From the NCBI GenBank assembly GCA_907165065.1, contig OU015526.1, positions 64,255,723 to 64,319,722 on the forward strand: a stretch of DNA of 64,000 nucleotides. Direction: 5' to 3'. The translations under genes and the position numbers were made by a program. The stretch's first letter is position 1; each line of letters begins with the position of its first letter. Below the pieces are notes generated by a model. That model saw nothing but the letters and a program-made list of their open reading frames with translations, was not told where the DNA came from and searched no databases. This document shows, one piece after another, positions 52,891 to 64,000 of the stretch. This stretch comes from Caprimulgus europaeus (taxonomy: Eukaryota > Chordata > Aves > Caprimulgiformes > Caprimulgidae).

Positions 52891-55181
52891 CTAGAATTAG
52901 CAAAATTAAAATAGAATGAGGAGGAGAATATGTGAAATTTTTAAATCCTTTAATTTGTTTGGAAAATAATAATCATCACACTGAGAAGACAGGGAAAAAA
53001 AGGTAATTTCTACAGCGCTGTAGGGAAAGAAGAGGAAAATGGTCTGACCATTGATTGCCACGGTGCTGCTGGAGCTACTTTTCAGTGGAGCTGTCTGCCA
53101 GCTATATAGGTCAGACCATGATATAGCCTCAAGCAACTAGAGGAGAGAAAAGAAAACCCAATCCTAGAATGCTGAGGAGTTTTAAATATATTAAGAAAAA
53201 TATAATAGTATACTTCCATTTGATTGGGACCTAAAGTTTAAAATGGAATTGGCAGCTACCATCAGATTTGTTTAACATCTCTCACTATCTTAGCATAAAT
53301 CTAGTCAATTAGCACACTGGATGTTTCATAGGCAAATGTCTTCCCTTAAGCTTAGTCTAGGCAGGTTCAATACAGGAGCAAGAAAGCTGACTGAGAAGTC
53401 TTTAGGTTTCTGTGCAGACCCAAGTGCATCTTCCCAAAAGCCCCATAAAGAATCCAGTACATCTTGTTCTGAGTCATTTTGTTGATGAAAGAAGCTAAAT
53501 TTTAATAGAAAGAAAAGTGTAGTATGACAGCAATAGCAAGAGTAAATCAAACCAGACCAAAAGCAAAGGAACCATCCCTAATAAATTAACCTTGGGTTTG
53601 TTCTTAAAGTAAAATGTTTATGTTAACATGATTTCAAGAGGATCTAGTTTCTAGAATGTAGGACTCCAGAATCTCCAGAATGGCTGAATTTATTTGGTTT
53701 CCTCAAACAACTGAATACTGCTAAGGTGGCAATACCTTCATTCAGTCTCCTGTGTAATTTCTATCATTAATGGAAATGCTTGCTTTCCTTGATATCAGAC
53801 ACAAGCACCTTCATATCTGCTATTACTCTTCAAGTTTGTATTTTTAAATGCATGACTAGTAAAGAGAATGTACTTCAGACAGCTAGAAGACCCTGTGCAA
53901 AAGAACTAACTACTTGTAATTACAGGTAGCAATTGATGGGTATTATTTGCATTTACATTTGGTACCAGTATGTTACCTTAACATTCTGCCACTGTCAGTA
54001 ACAGTGAATAAGATTTGTATCTGTTGAGTAATCTCTTTAGGCTTTCTAGGCAGAAAGGACTTTATGCCTATTTATATTGATTCAATCACTAATGAGAGCT
54101 TAAAATTTATTTGGACTGGCTGTGTTTGAAGATGCACTGACAATAAGTGAGATTTCCACCTTCATTTTCTTTCTTTCAAGTGCTGTGTTGCTGTGACTAC
54201 ATTTTCCAGGAGAAGCCCCCTCCTCCCTTCCTTTTGCTAAACAATCTAATTTATTTGAGGGCTTATTTAAATAGCTAGACACTGTCAGTGGAATTAGCTG
54301 GGAAAGAATTGACTATTAATTGGAAAATATTTTCAGCTTCTAGCCCTATCCTTGTAATAGTTCAAAATCTGGTCTGATATAATCCATGACTCCTACTACA
54401 GCTGCAACCTCACGTAACATGAATGACAAACACCACAGAAGGCTTTAAGGAATTTCTACCAAGAGCTACTGGCATTCCTGATGACAGTGGCTCAAGCAGT
54501 GGAAATTACGGCCCTGCTTGTTCTGTGCACAACTCGTAGTATCTAATTCCTAAGATGTAATATGTTAAGTATAACCTCTGTGTATAACCCAGGTAGCATG
54601 CTGTTCCCATACTTTGAACTGTAGTCTAAGCAGTTCCCAAAGCAGACTTCACAGTAATTCTTGTCAACACAGTTATTTTATGTCTTAGCTGAAAACAAAA
54701 GTAGTCAGTTCCCTAGAACCAAATAAATGTATGTACAGAGTTAATTCATGGCTAGAATACTGATAAATCATCAGAAAGATGTTCCTACTATGACAGTGAA
54801 AGAAAAAGAAAAAATAAATTGCTCAAGATAACCATATGATCATTCAAAGAAATGGCACTCAGACCACCTTTTCTCCCACTTTGAAACTATAATAATTCAT
54901 CAACATAGCTTTAAAATTCATTGTTTTGTAAGACAACACTCCTGCTTATCCAAATGGCACCCAATCAAAATGTAAATAAGGATAGGTCTAAGGATAGGTT
55001 TGAGCACAGCTCACTTGGGTTATGGTGATTGCTACCTCATGGCAGAAGAGTTCTTTCATACATACTTATTCTAAATTAATATTCCTGCTGTTCACTGCTC
55101 AGCTCCTTGACATTTATATACAAGCATTTGCATTAATGAGGACAAAGTAAGAGAAAATATTAGAAAATAAATGGGACATAC
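52891..55181 (-). other. DCLK2: DCLK2 intron, 2.3 kb
   Basis: AT-rich intron with no mobile element, tandem repeat or gene signal that I can recognise. Confidence 0.75.
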
Positions 55182-55328
55182 CAGGAGGTTTTCTGGCTTG
55201 ATGTCTCTGTGCACAATGTTGAGACCATGAAGGTATTTGAGTGCACTGGCTAGATTGTAGACCATTGCACTCCCATCTCGCTCTGTATATTTTGTAGAAG
55301 AAGTGATAGCATCAAATAGATCTCCTCC
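55182..55328 (-). CDS. DCLK2: DCLK2 coding exon, hinge to catalytic loop
   Basis: This exon of 147 bases, 49 whole codons, encodes [20 protein letters not shown], then [20 protein letters not shown] and [15 protein letters not shown] follows the hinge, and VHRDIKPEN is the catalytic loop with the catalytic aspartate, the loop lysine typical of Ser/Thr kinases and the metal-binding asparagine. Splice sites are ACTTTAG and GTATGT. Confidence 0.97.
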
Positions 55329-57072
55329 CTAAAGTAATGGAAAGATAATAGATGAAAAATAAAAAATACATGAAAAATAATTAAGATGATGATATTTCAT
55401 AAAAAAGCCATGTAAAATCTTCCTTCATTAAAGGAATACTCAAATGCCTGTTAAACAGTAAAAAATTATTTTGCGGAAAGATGATCTTGTCACCAAGATA
55501 CCAGACTGGGACTTGGGTCATCTGCATTAAATTCCCAACTGTATTCCAGGCTTCTGATGTCTGAGTTTGGGCAAATCACAGCTCTTCTCTGTCTCAATTT
55601 CATTCTATTGATCTTCCTACCTTTGATCACTCATTTATATTGCCTATAGTGACAGGTTTACAGTTTCCCTTTTCTTCCTCTGACCAATCCCCTTTTCATC
55701 CTCTTAGCAAAAAAACTGCCCTGATTTTGAGTAAAGTCTAAAGTAATACGAATTAGCCCAATACTAAAAAGCCTAACATAACAAATATTCAGTAATTGTA
55801 ATGAATTGCAAATTGGAATTGCTGTAGATATTGCAGAAATATCAAGTAAATATAGCTGGAGAAGACCAACAACATAAGCATGATTTTTTTCCAACCTAAA
55901 TGATTCTATGATTCACCAAAGTGCAGAACCTACAGGTGATTCCTGAACATTCCAGTTGAGCAATCTCTTGATTATGGATGCCCTATTCCTCTTGGAATAC
56001 ATAACAACATGAAAGTGAGTTACTGATGCAGCATTTCTAGTCATTTCAACAAATTTTCTGTGGGTGTCTCTATGATTGTTACCCTGGATACATTCGTAGG
56101 AGTGATCTGTCTGAGCCATGGGTGGCATTCCAAGCATTTCAGTACACATGGAAGAGAAGCAGTAATTCAGGAAATACAAGCCAAGATGGTCGTGTATTAA
56201 AATATACAAAAAAGTACTGTCTTAAAACCAAAAAAGCCTCTGCTATATAAAAATAACTTCTAGAAAGGAAGAGAAATGGGTAGGCTGCAGAAATTATGAA
56301 TTCAACAACTACAGACTTTCTTTAGAGGTTTTCCAGGCTGGCAACCATTCTAGAGGGGACTCTTGAATCTAAAAATGCTTCAGACAGAAATAAAAAGTTA
56401 TTATTATGATAATATATATTATTTGTATCTGACAAGCTGATCAAGCTGATGTGTAATGTTGCTATGTATGTACAGTACACAGACAAGAGTGCATGACTAA
56501 AACTTGTAGTATTGTGTACTTGGTTCACAAAGTGACAGCAAAATGAAGATTTTTGTTTTCTTTTTACATGTATGAAAGCAGCATTTATTTTCTGTTGAAT
56601 TGGAAATAAGGTGAATATTTGATATAAGCAAAACAGGTGAGATATTTTGAGTTTTAATTTTGCTGGACCGTAATCACTTGAGTATGAACTATTCATTGCA
56701 TCTATTGTCTACTAAGATTAAAGAGAAATTGGTTCTTTAAAGCAATTTATTAAATAAAGATATTAGTGAAATAAATGCAGGTGTTCTGTCAGTAAATGCA
56801 TATAACTATTACTCTCACACTTTGTAAACATGATACAAAAACCACTATCCACTTTTCTCTACACTGCACACACTGGAAAATTAATTGCAACTCAAGAGAC
56901 ACAAATTCCATTAATACAGCTGATTGACAAGAATATTTGCATAATTAAACCTGCAGGTTGCCACTGAAATCTTATCTGATTGTCTCCCAAGATTTTCATG
57001 TGCCTAGATACTTCTCAGATTTCACACCAACACAGAGAATTAAAAAAAGAGGAAAAGTCTCCTTAGTCTTAC
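55329..57072 (-). other. DCLK2: DCLK2 intron, 1.7 kb
   Basis: AT-rich intron with one tiny CR1 3' tail at 55889-55914. A 124-codon - strand frame at 56322-56696 and a 98-codon one at 55913-56209 show no domain or coding character. Confidence 0.75.
55889..55914 (+). mobile_element. Extremely short CR1 3' tail
   Basis: TTCCAACCTAAATGATTCTA followed by TGATTC is the standard CR1 3' end: the CCAACC stretch and the ATTCTATG-type tail. Only about 26 bp are recognisable, so this is a severely 5'-truncated copy or a remnant. It runs antisense to DCLK2. Confidence 0.65.
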
Positions 57073-57192
57073 CTTGACCAGCTCCATCACCAGATAGAGT
57101 TCTGTTGGAGTGTCCATTTCCTCTGTAAGCATTATGATATTTGGATGCTTCACTCGGCGCAGAATAGACACTTCATTTTCAATCAGGTGTTC
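57073..57192 (-). CDS. DCLK2: DCLK2 coding exon, alpha-C helix to gatekeeper
   Basis: This exon of 120 bases, 40 whole codons, encodes [20 protein letters not shown], then [20 protein letters not shown]. The glutamate in ENEV is the alpha-C residue that pairs with the beta-3 lysine. KHPNII is the usual alpha-C/beta-4 motif, and LVMEL contains the gatekeeper methionine and hinge. Splice sites are TGAACAG and GTAAG. Confidence 0.96.
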
Positions 57193-60100
57193 CTGTTCAG
57201 AAAAGAAGACAGAAGTTTATCTGAATAGACATGAAATTGCCAATTCACTTTTCCTTTGGTCAGTTGACCACTGATCACTTGATCAGTGAGTACTTTTTGC
57301 TGTTTATTTTATGTAGTAGAGAGTTATTGTCATATGCTGGATTTTAACTTGTATTTTAGCCCAACTGTAACTTCTTCATTGACCAAATGTAATTTAAAAT
57401 ACCATATTTCATGTGCATAACCAATGAGATAACTCCCCACAACATGACAGCAATTCAGGAAGTGCAGATTATATTCTTATGTGGGTATTATGAGGTGAAA
57501 TTAAGTTCAGAACCTCCCCACCCCCAAACTGGATCATTGTAACCTGCTACCCCCTATCAATAGTTAACATGTTCTTGATCCTCTCCAGCCTTCAGCTGTC
57601 ATTTAGCATAGGTTACTCAAGGACAGATTACCTAGGATTTATTTTCAAGGACTTTAAAAAAAAAAAAAAAGTTGTGGATTACATGCAGGAAAAATGTTAT
57701 AACTGCTTTGAATTTCAGTTCATTTTATATGTATGTTCAGATTTACAATCTGCAAAATATGTAATAGCTCAGTTAAGTCGTTGTGGCTCCAGCAGCTTAA
57801 CAGCACACAGATTGAGTTTAATTTTCCCCCTCCCTATAGTTCTGAGGAAGTAGTGGGTTTCAAGAACAAATTAGTTTCAGAATGTTTTGTTTTCTAGAGC
57901 ATCTTAGCACTTGGTTAACAGTGGAGAGAAAAGAAAATTACATGCCCCTTTCATGTGAAGAATGATCCGCATTTTCCTTTTAAAATATTGGAATACAGAT
58001 GTTGTATTCAGGTTCACTGCAAAATAAGTAACAATGCTTGCATAAAACACTAGTTTCCTACTACTTTAGTAGATGACAAATCATGTCACTAGACTTAGAA
58101 CTTATTCATGTTTAATGTGCTGATTAGTAGCATGCACTTCATGCATTTGTGAGCAGAGGACTAGAAGTAGATATGATCCACTGTGCACAAGCAGTGATTG
58201 AAGATCTTACACTACTTCACCTTCTACTTTCAGGGTTATTTATGGATGCACAGTGTTTTTGCCAAGGCTTTATGTGGCTGTGTAGCTCAGAAACCACATG
58301 CCATGTGTGCATCTCATTTAATGAGTATGGTGCGGCATATATGGGTTAAACAGTCACACCTTTGAAAGAGCAGCAATTGTCATTCTGAACAAACTTATGT
58401 CTGCTCCAAGCAAAGTGCTCTGGAGAAAAAAAAGAACACACATGAAGCATTTTTGTTAAACACAATGATAAATGTCATCAACAGACGAAAGTGAACAGCC
58501 ACAACATACAAAGCCTTATGGTTGGAAGCCTATAAATTTAAAAGTAGCATTGAGAGTCCAAGCAAAAACTAGAATCTCATTATAGCTTCTTCTACATAAA
58601 GAACAGGTGACATTAAATTTATTACATCTATTAATTATGACTAAGGCTTTACCTGTGCTTTCTTTGTTTCACTTCACTAAATTGTTATTTGCTTTAAAAA
58701 AAGCTCAAAAGTAGTTTATTTTAAATAAACAACAATAATATTTTTAAAAGGCTCCATAATATTGTTGAGCTATTGTTCTAATACCTGTCTTCAAAATGCT
58801 GACTAACATATAGTTATTTTCAACCACCTCACTGTTTTTGCTATATTTTGTCATGTAAAAAAAATAATAATTTTTAAACTTGCTATAAAGTTGTCCTGGA
58901 TAGTGCAATATAGATTTCAGACTACATTAATATGATTTCTTTACAGAGAAATTATTGTATAATAAACATTTAAGCTGCTTGTGGAAAATACATTAGTCAA
59001 CTGGATTCAAATTTTAGGACATCCAAGAGAAGATGCTAGAGTGAGTAACATACAAGTCATGCCTATTTGGATGAGATGGGTGTTTTTAAGGCAGAGCTTA
59101 TGTTAGCATGTGAAATGGAGTGAGCAAGAAATAAGTTGTAGCAAAATTTCATTATTTTCTTTGTTGGAATTCTTCCTGGACAGTTCTGCCACTGCCTTAA
59201 CAGGCATAGACATCTTCCTAACAACAGTTCTCTGCTTGTACATACACATACATCTGTATGTAGCTATACAGACACAGGTCCTTTCCAAACAGACAAGTAT
59301 GCATCCATGGGGTTGACTTTTTTTGGTTGTTTGTTTTAAAGCAGTGAGAACAATAAATAGAAAATATGTCTAAACTCTGCTGTACAAAAAGGATTGTCTG
59401 TCTCCAGACCATTCCAATTTATGATACCTAAGCAGCTGACTCAAGTAATAAAAAATATCTGAAACTGTAAACATCACCCAAAAGTTTTCCTTTGCAGTGA
59501 AATACACTGGGCCCCACAGCTGAAGAAATGACAACATTTTAATCTCAAAAAAGGCAATTCTAGCACTTTTTCTGGTGGTTATACATTTTTAAGATGCCTT
59601 TCTAAATTTCCCCTTAAACAAACCTAGAGAATATGAGATAAAGTGATGTGGAGGGAGGAATACTCATCTCCTAGCACCTAATACATAAGTTAAAATCTGC
59701 ATAGATAAAACATTTCTGTTTGAGGACCTCTACTTAAAGCAAGTAATCACAGCAGGCAATGCATTAGTGTACAGCAATATACAGCTCCTTACCACACAAA
59801 GAATGTCATACAGACTTGCTACATCTTCCTACAAGGTCACATTCAGCATTTGGAGCTCCGAATTGTGCTTCAGAGCAGTTACTCTATGTAATTGACAAAA
59901 AGGATACCTTTGAATTAAAACCTTGACTTGGTTGCAAAGTTACCTCCAGAATCGTTTCAGTGCAATCATTTACATTAAAAAATAATGCATAAGAACATCA
60001 AAAAGTCCATTTTCTCAGTCATCCTTGAGAGAATGGTGTATTTCCTACTCTAAAAGAGCCTTTAATCCAGAATTTGATTGCTAATTAACACTGTGCCCAC

Positions 60101-60888
60101 AGTGTTCTTTTAGCTAACACTAAACTATGATCCATTTATTCATAAGGTCCTCAAGAGCACTTTGATTTTAAGGTATTACAAAGCAGTGAAAATACAAGTA
60201 TTTTATTTGTTGTTATCTATTCCAACACTTAGTCTACATTCTTGGCTGTAGGTTAGGGGGTTTTTTTCTTCCTTTTTCAAAATCTCTGCACTTGGGAGGA
60301 AGGTGAAGAAGAGGTCTGATACTCTCAGATACCTGCTTTGATTATGTAACATGCTGTTCTGCTGGCGAGAAAATTTTGGACTTTTAATTAAAAAGAAAGT
60401 TGAAAGAACTCTTTTGTTAAGGGTTCTTTGTTATACAGGATGGTGAAACTATGTAAACAGAAATAAATGGTTGCAAAAATTTCTTTCCAAATCCATGTTC
60501 TGCATATAAAAGGAGCATGTACAGCCATAAAAAGATAAAAATAAGAAGCAGAGTGTGATGGGCATTATATAAATACCCATAGAGCTGCAAATTTCCTCTC
60601 TCATATTTTACAGATCAAAATCTTTGTAATATATTTTGGGACACATATTTGCATTTTCTTTGTTAGTCCAATAAAACAGATGACAATTTGTTTGTGTTTC
60701 ACTCTATTATCTAGTAGACTAACACTCACTACTTTTATTATTTGCTTCTTGAATACATTATCATCCTGTTCAACAGATATTCTGAAAATAGCTAGAAAAC
60801 CCAAACACACCCACCGTTTATGACTAATGAGCAGCTGCTGGTGCAGTTTCTGCTATTTTTCTTATACATGCAAATTGTTGTACGCTAC
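57193..60888 (-). other. DCLK2: DCLK2 intron, 3.7 kb
   Basis: AT-rich intron with an A-run at 57656-57670. I see no mobile element, RNA gene or convincing exon. Open frames near 57569-57853 and 59103-59412 lack motifs. Confidence 0.75.
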
Positions 60889-60946
60889 CTTGCCACAGCA
60901 TTTAGCCTTGTCTATGATCTTCAGTGCAAACTCCTTTCCTGTGGAT
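60889..60946 (-). CDS. DCLK2: DCLK2 coding exon, beta-3 lysine
   Basis: This exon of 58 bases completes an arginine codon and encodes STGKEFALKIIDKAKCCGK. FALKII carries the ATP-anchoring beta-3 lysine. The acceptor is TTGCTAG. The donor reads GTAGCG, with C instead of the usual G at +5, so it is weak. The exon with the glycine-rich loop should come next upstream and is not in the window. Confidence 0.94.
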
Positions 60947-63900
60947 CTAGCAAGAAAAAGATGAGAACCATTAATTAGAAACTGGTCAACAAATTGTGGC
61001 ATTATCTGTAAGAACATACATCATCCTAACAGAATGCCTTGACCCACGGAGGTTGCTGACAGAAAATTCACAGAATGGACTTGATTTTGGTTTTTGTTTT
61101 CTCAGCAGCATTTGTGCCTGTTGTTTCCCTGACTACCACAACCTAGCTCACTTTGTGTATTAATCCCAGACTCCAGCTGCAATTCATTCTTCTGTGACCT
61201 GGCACAACTCTCTGTTGGTTCTTTAATGCAACATGCAAAATTTGTCTTGAGCCTTCCACTTAGCTTTGTTGAACTAGTAGGCTTTAAAGATAAAAATCAT
61301 ACACATTTATGTGTAAGTAAGCAGAAAAAAAAGATTGGTGCCCTAGTAGAAAAATTCAGTAAGATTCAGCAGAGCTAAAAATCCATAGTTCATTACAGAC
61401 TAGTCTAAAATTCCGCAGAATTTATTAGGCACTAATTTAGACCTTTTGCAGCTCATTCTTTCTTTGTTTTTTTAAGTATTCTGTGGAATTCTACAGCAGT
61501 CATCTAAAGTCCCATGACATTTAAGAGGGTGGTTATATAAAAAATAAAAAGGATTACTGTTTTCAGTAAATACTCTCACAGAAAAGAGCTCTTGTTTGCC
61601 TTTCATCCCTTTAAGCAATAAAAATCTTCTCCATTTCTCCAGAAGGGGAGAAAATGAGAGAAAGAAGCAATACAAATGAATTACTTTTTTTCTTTTAAAC
61701 AAAGAAGACATCACTACTACTACACTGAAGGCAGTTACAAAAACAAGTCATGCATGTTTTTAAACTTCCAGGTTAATTTTCACTATACTTTTGGCATTAG
61801 ATACAAGTCAAAATTAGTACCTTACAAAAAAAAAAAAATAAAAGGAAACTGAATTAACATCTCGCATTTAATTTATCCATTATTGAAAAAGTGCAGTAGA
61901 GATCTCTGCTCTGAAAGTGCAGCTGTATCTGCGAGGAGGTTGTCATAGTTACAACCTCATCTGGTCTTTAGACAGAAGTGTTATCTAAATGGTATCCGTG
62001 AAATGCCATCCTCTTACATTATAGACCTGATGTAAAATCTACTATGAATACAGTGTGAAATTCAGAATCACAATTTATGCATTAGACTAAATTAAGTGCA
62101 TTATCTGAAAGCCTGCAAACAACTGATCAGCACAACCCACTTAGGAAGCCTTTGGCACTTACACTGCGTAGAAAGAGGAGTTAACATTCACAAATCAATT
62201 CATCAACCAACTTCAAATCCCTCTTGCAAATGCCCTTTGCTATAGCACCTAAGAAAAAACCCCACATGATTTGTGTGCTAATACCACTGCCTAGCATACA
62301 CCAGTATGTCTGACAGGTTTCTGGTATTCTTCTGTCTAGCTGTCAGTGTCCATCTGTTGAATCACAACTTTATATATAGACATATAGGCACGCTTTACAA
62401 AAGAGACCATCTTTTTCTTTCTGTAGAACAGCTGGTATAATAGGATCTTAGCCCCACAACTAAAGGCTTCTAAGCAGAACACTATTAGAAATGAAGTACA
62501 ATAATTAATAGAAATTAAAAGACAAACATAGATAGTTGGCATTTCCTCTCTTACTGTTATTATTAGCAACTATTGCTATATACTTATTTTATATAAAATC
62601 CATTTAATAATGCTTCACTAAATATAAAGATTGGATCACATACAAAACTAGATTTTTAAAGTTTAATTTAACTTCTTTTTCTTTTTTTTTTTTTACTAAT
62701 TGGAAGGTTGTTTTTCTAGTCCATTCCAAAAAGCACAGATAATGTTTTGAAACCCAAGTGACTTAGCAGCTGTCGTCCCATTTTCAGTGGAACGTAAGTG
62801 ATTTCCAAAATGCACAGTCGATATTCCTGAAAAGAATACATTATGTAATCTTTTGCTTTTAACCTGTTATCTTTAATGAATGTTGTTCTCTCTATAGATA
62901 ACAAAAGATGTGTGGCCAGTTTCAGGGTGCATGGGAAAACACTATGGAAGCATAATTCATTTTGTCTGCACCAAAACTTTGGGGTTTTTTTAAACCATGG
63001 AAGAGCCTTTGACAAGGGTTGCTGATCCAGCTGTCCCGATGGTGAAAATACATCTTTGGGCACAAGCTGTCAGGGCTGATTGAGACAGAATTGATGGGGG
63101 ACAGGGATACCAACAAGATTGCAGTAGACAAGCCAAGGGTTGGCACGGCATCACCTGAGGATGGCAATGCTAGTGGGAACATTTACATCACTCCTGGGAG
63201 CAAAGAGGGCTCAGGATTGTATCTGAAATACACCAGTACACCATCACATGCAGTATGAGAAACAAACAGGATGAACTGGAAGTGCTGGTCAGCTACAATA
63301 TCATTGGTACTAGTGAGACTTGGTGGAATGAATCCCATGACTGGAGTGCTGGGATGGAGGGTTACAGGCTGCTCACAAGGGACAGGCAGGGAGGTGTCAC
63401 ACTACACGTAAGGGAGAGGTTTGATTGTACAGCCCTTAGTTAGTGATGAGGTGGCTGAGAGTGTCTGGGTGAGGATTAGGGGGATGGAAAACAAAGGAGA
63501 TGATGTAGTGGGTGTCTACTACCAATCGCCCAACCAGCATGTGAACACTGATGAGTTATTCTATAGGCAATTAGAAAAAATTTCTGGATTGGTAGGCCTT
63601 GTACTTATGGGAGATTTAAACTTCCCAGACATTAAGTGGGAATATTGTACTGCTGTGACCAGCAGGTTTTGGAAATTCTTAAAAGTTTGTAGGAGAAACT
63701 TCTTGTCACAGGTACTCAGTGAGTCAACTAGGAAAGATAACCTCCTAGACTTGCTGTTTGTGTATAGAGAAGGACTTGTGGAGGATGTGATGGTAGCTGC
63801 CTGTCTTAGCCATAGTGATCATGAAATAGTTGAGTTTAAAATTTTTGGTGTAATGAGAAAAAAGAACAGCAGAGCTGCTACCCTAGATTTCAAGAGAGCA

Positions 63901-64000
63901 AACTTTAAGCTATTCAGAGAACTATTTAGCAGAGTACTCTGGCAATCTGCTTTTGAGGGCTTAGTCCACAATTGCTGGTCAGTCTTTAAGAACCACCTTT
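60947..64000 (-). other. DCLK2: DCLK2 intron running off the window
   Basis: Intron upstream of the beta-3 exon. I searched the - strand for the glycine-rich-loop exon (GNFAVVKEC-like) and did not find it. A CR1 copy fills the right end from about 63040. The rest is AT-rich and without gene signals. Confidence 0.7.
63040..64000 (+). mobile_element. CR1 LINE, ORF2 endonuclease region, cut by the window edge
   Basis: The + strand encodes the N-terminal endonuclease of the CR1 ORF2 protein. One frame from 63246 gives TCSMRNKQDELEV, SETWWNESHDWSAGMEGYRL and a stop at 63441-63443. A second frame is open from 63445 to the edge and gives VWVRIRGM, LVLMGDLNFPDIKW, DNLLDLLFV and SHSDHEIVEF. The catalytic Glu of ETWW, the Asp/Asn of GDLN and the SDH motif are all present. 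The two frames differ by one frameshift near 63410-63445, and another indel lies just before 63246, so this copy is inactive. The left boundary is approximate. It is antisense to DCLK2. Confidence 0.88.

Overview
This is vertebrate nuclear DNA, almost certainly from a bird. It has small exons with GT-AG introns, AT-rich introns, CR1 LINE fragments with the short CR1 3' tail, and one solo LTR of a type common in bird genomes. No bacterial, plasmid, phage or organelle feature is visible. Sequence alone does not let me name the species.

The window holds the 3' parts of two convergent protein-coding genes. Left half, + strand: the last five coding exons of LRBA (4763-4930, 21681-21782, 23002-23216, 30932-31083, 33335-33425). 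They encode the C-terminal WD40 repeats, the stop codon and a 3' UTR of about 1.4 kb ending near 34.87 kb. Right half, - strand: the last nine coding exons of DCLK2 (60889-60946, 57073-57192, 55182-55328, 52757-52890, 51369-51446, 49689-49785, 47758-47838, 46462-46578, 41586-41807). They run from the beta-3 lysine of the kinase domain to the stop codon, with a 3' UTR towards about 40.5 kb. Splice phases are consistent across both chains. The two genes face each other tail to tail across roughly 5.5 kb. LRBA and DCLK2 are also adjacent and convergent in human (4q31.3). Their paralogues NBEA and DCLK1 are paired the same way on human 13q13, which supports the assignments.

Mobile DNA: CR1 pieces at 4243-4683, 24101-24300, 36690-37018, 55889-55914 and 63040-64000 (the last runs off the window); a 1,119-bp solo LTR with a perfect 5-bp target duplication at 29677-30795; a probable, very decayed LINE at about 9.34-11.62 kb; and a tentative small poly(A) retro-insert at 40407-40526. 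Every insertion I can orient inside an intron is antisense to its host gene.

I found no new system, operon, CRISPR array or RNA gene. The points most worth checking are a 6-codon in-frame duplication in an LRBA WD40 exon, two transposons sitting within about 80-136 bp of LRBA splice acceptors, a poly(A) hexamer touching a DCLK2 splice acceptor, the possible poly(A) retro-insert (such copies are rare in birds), and a 22-bp perfect palindrome.
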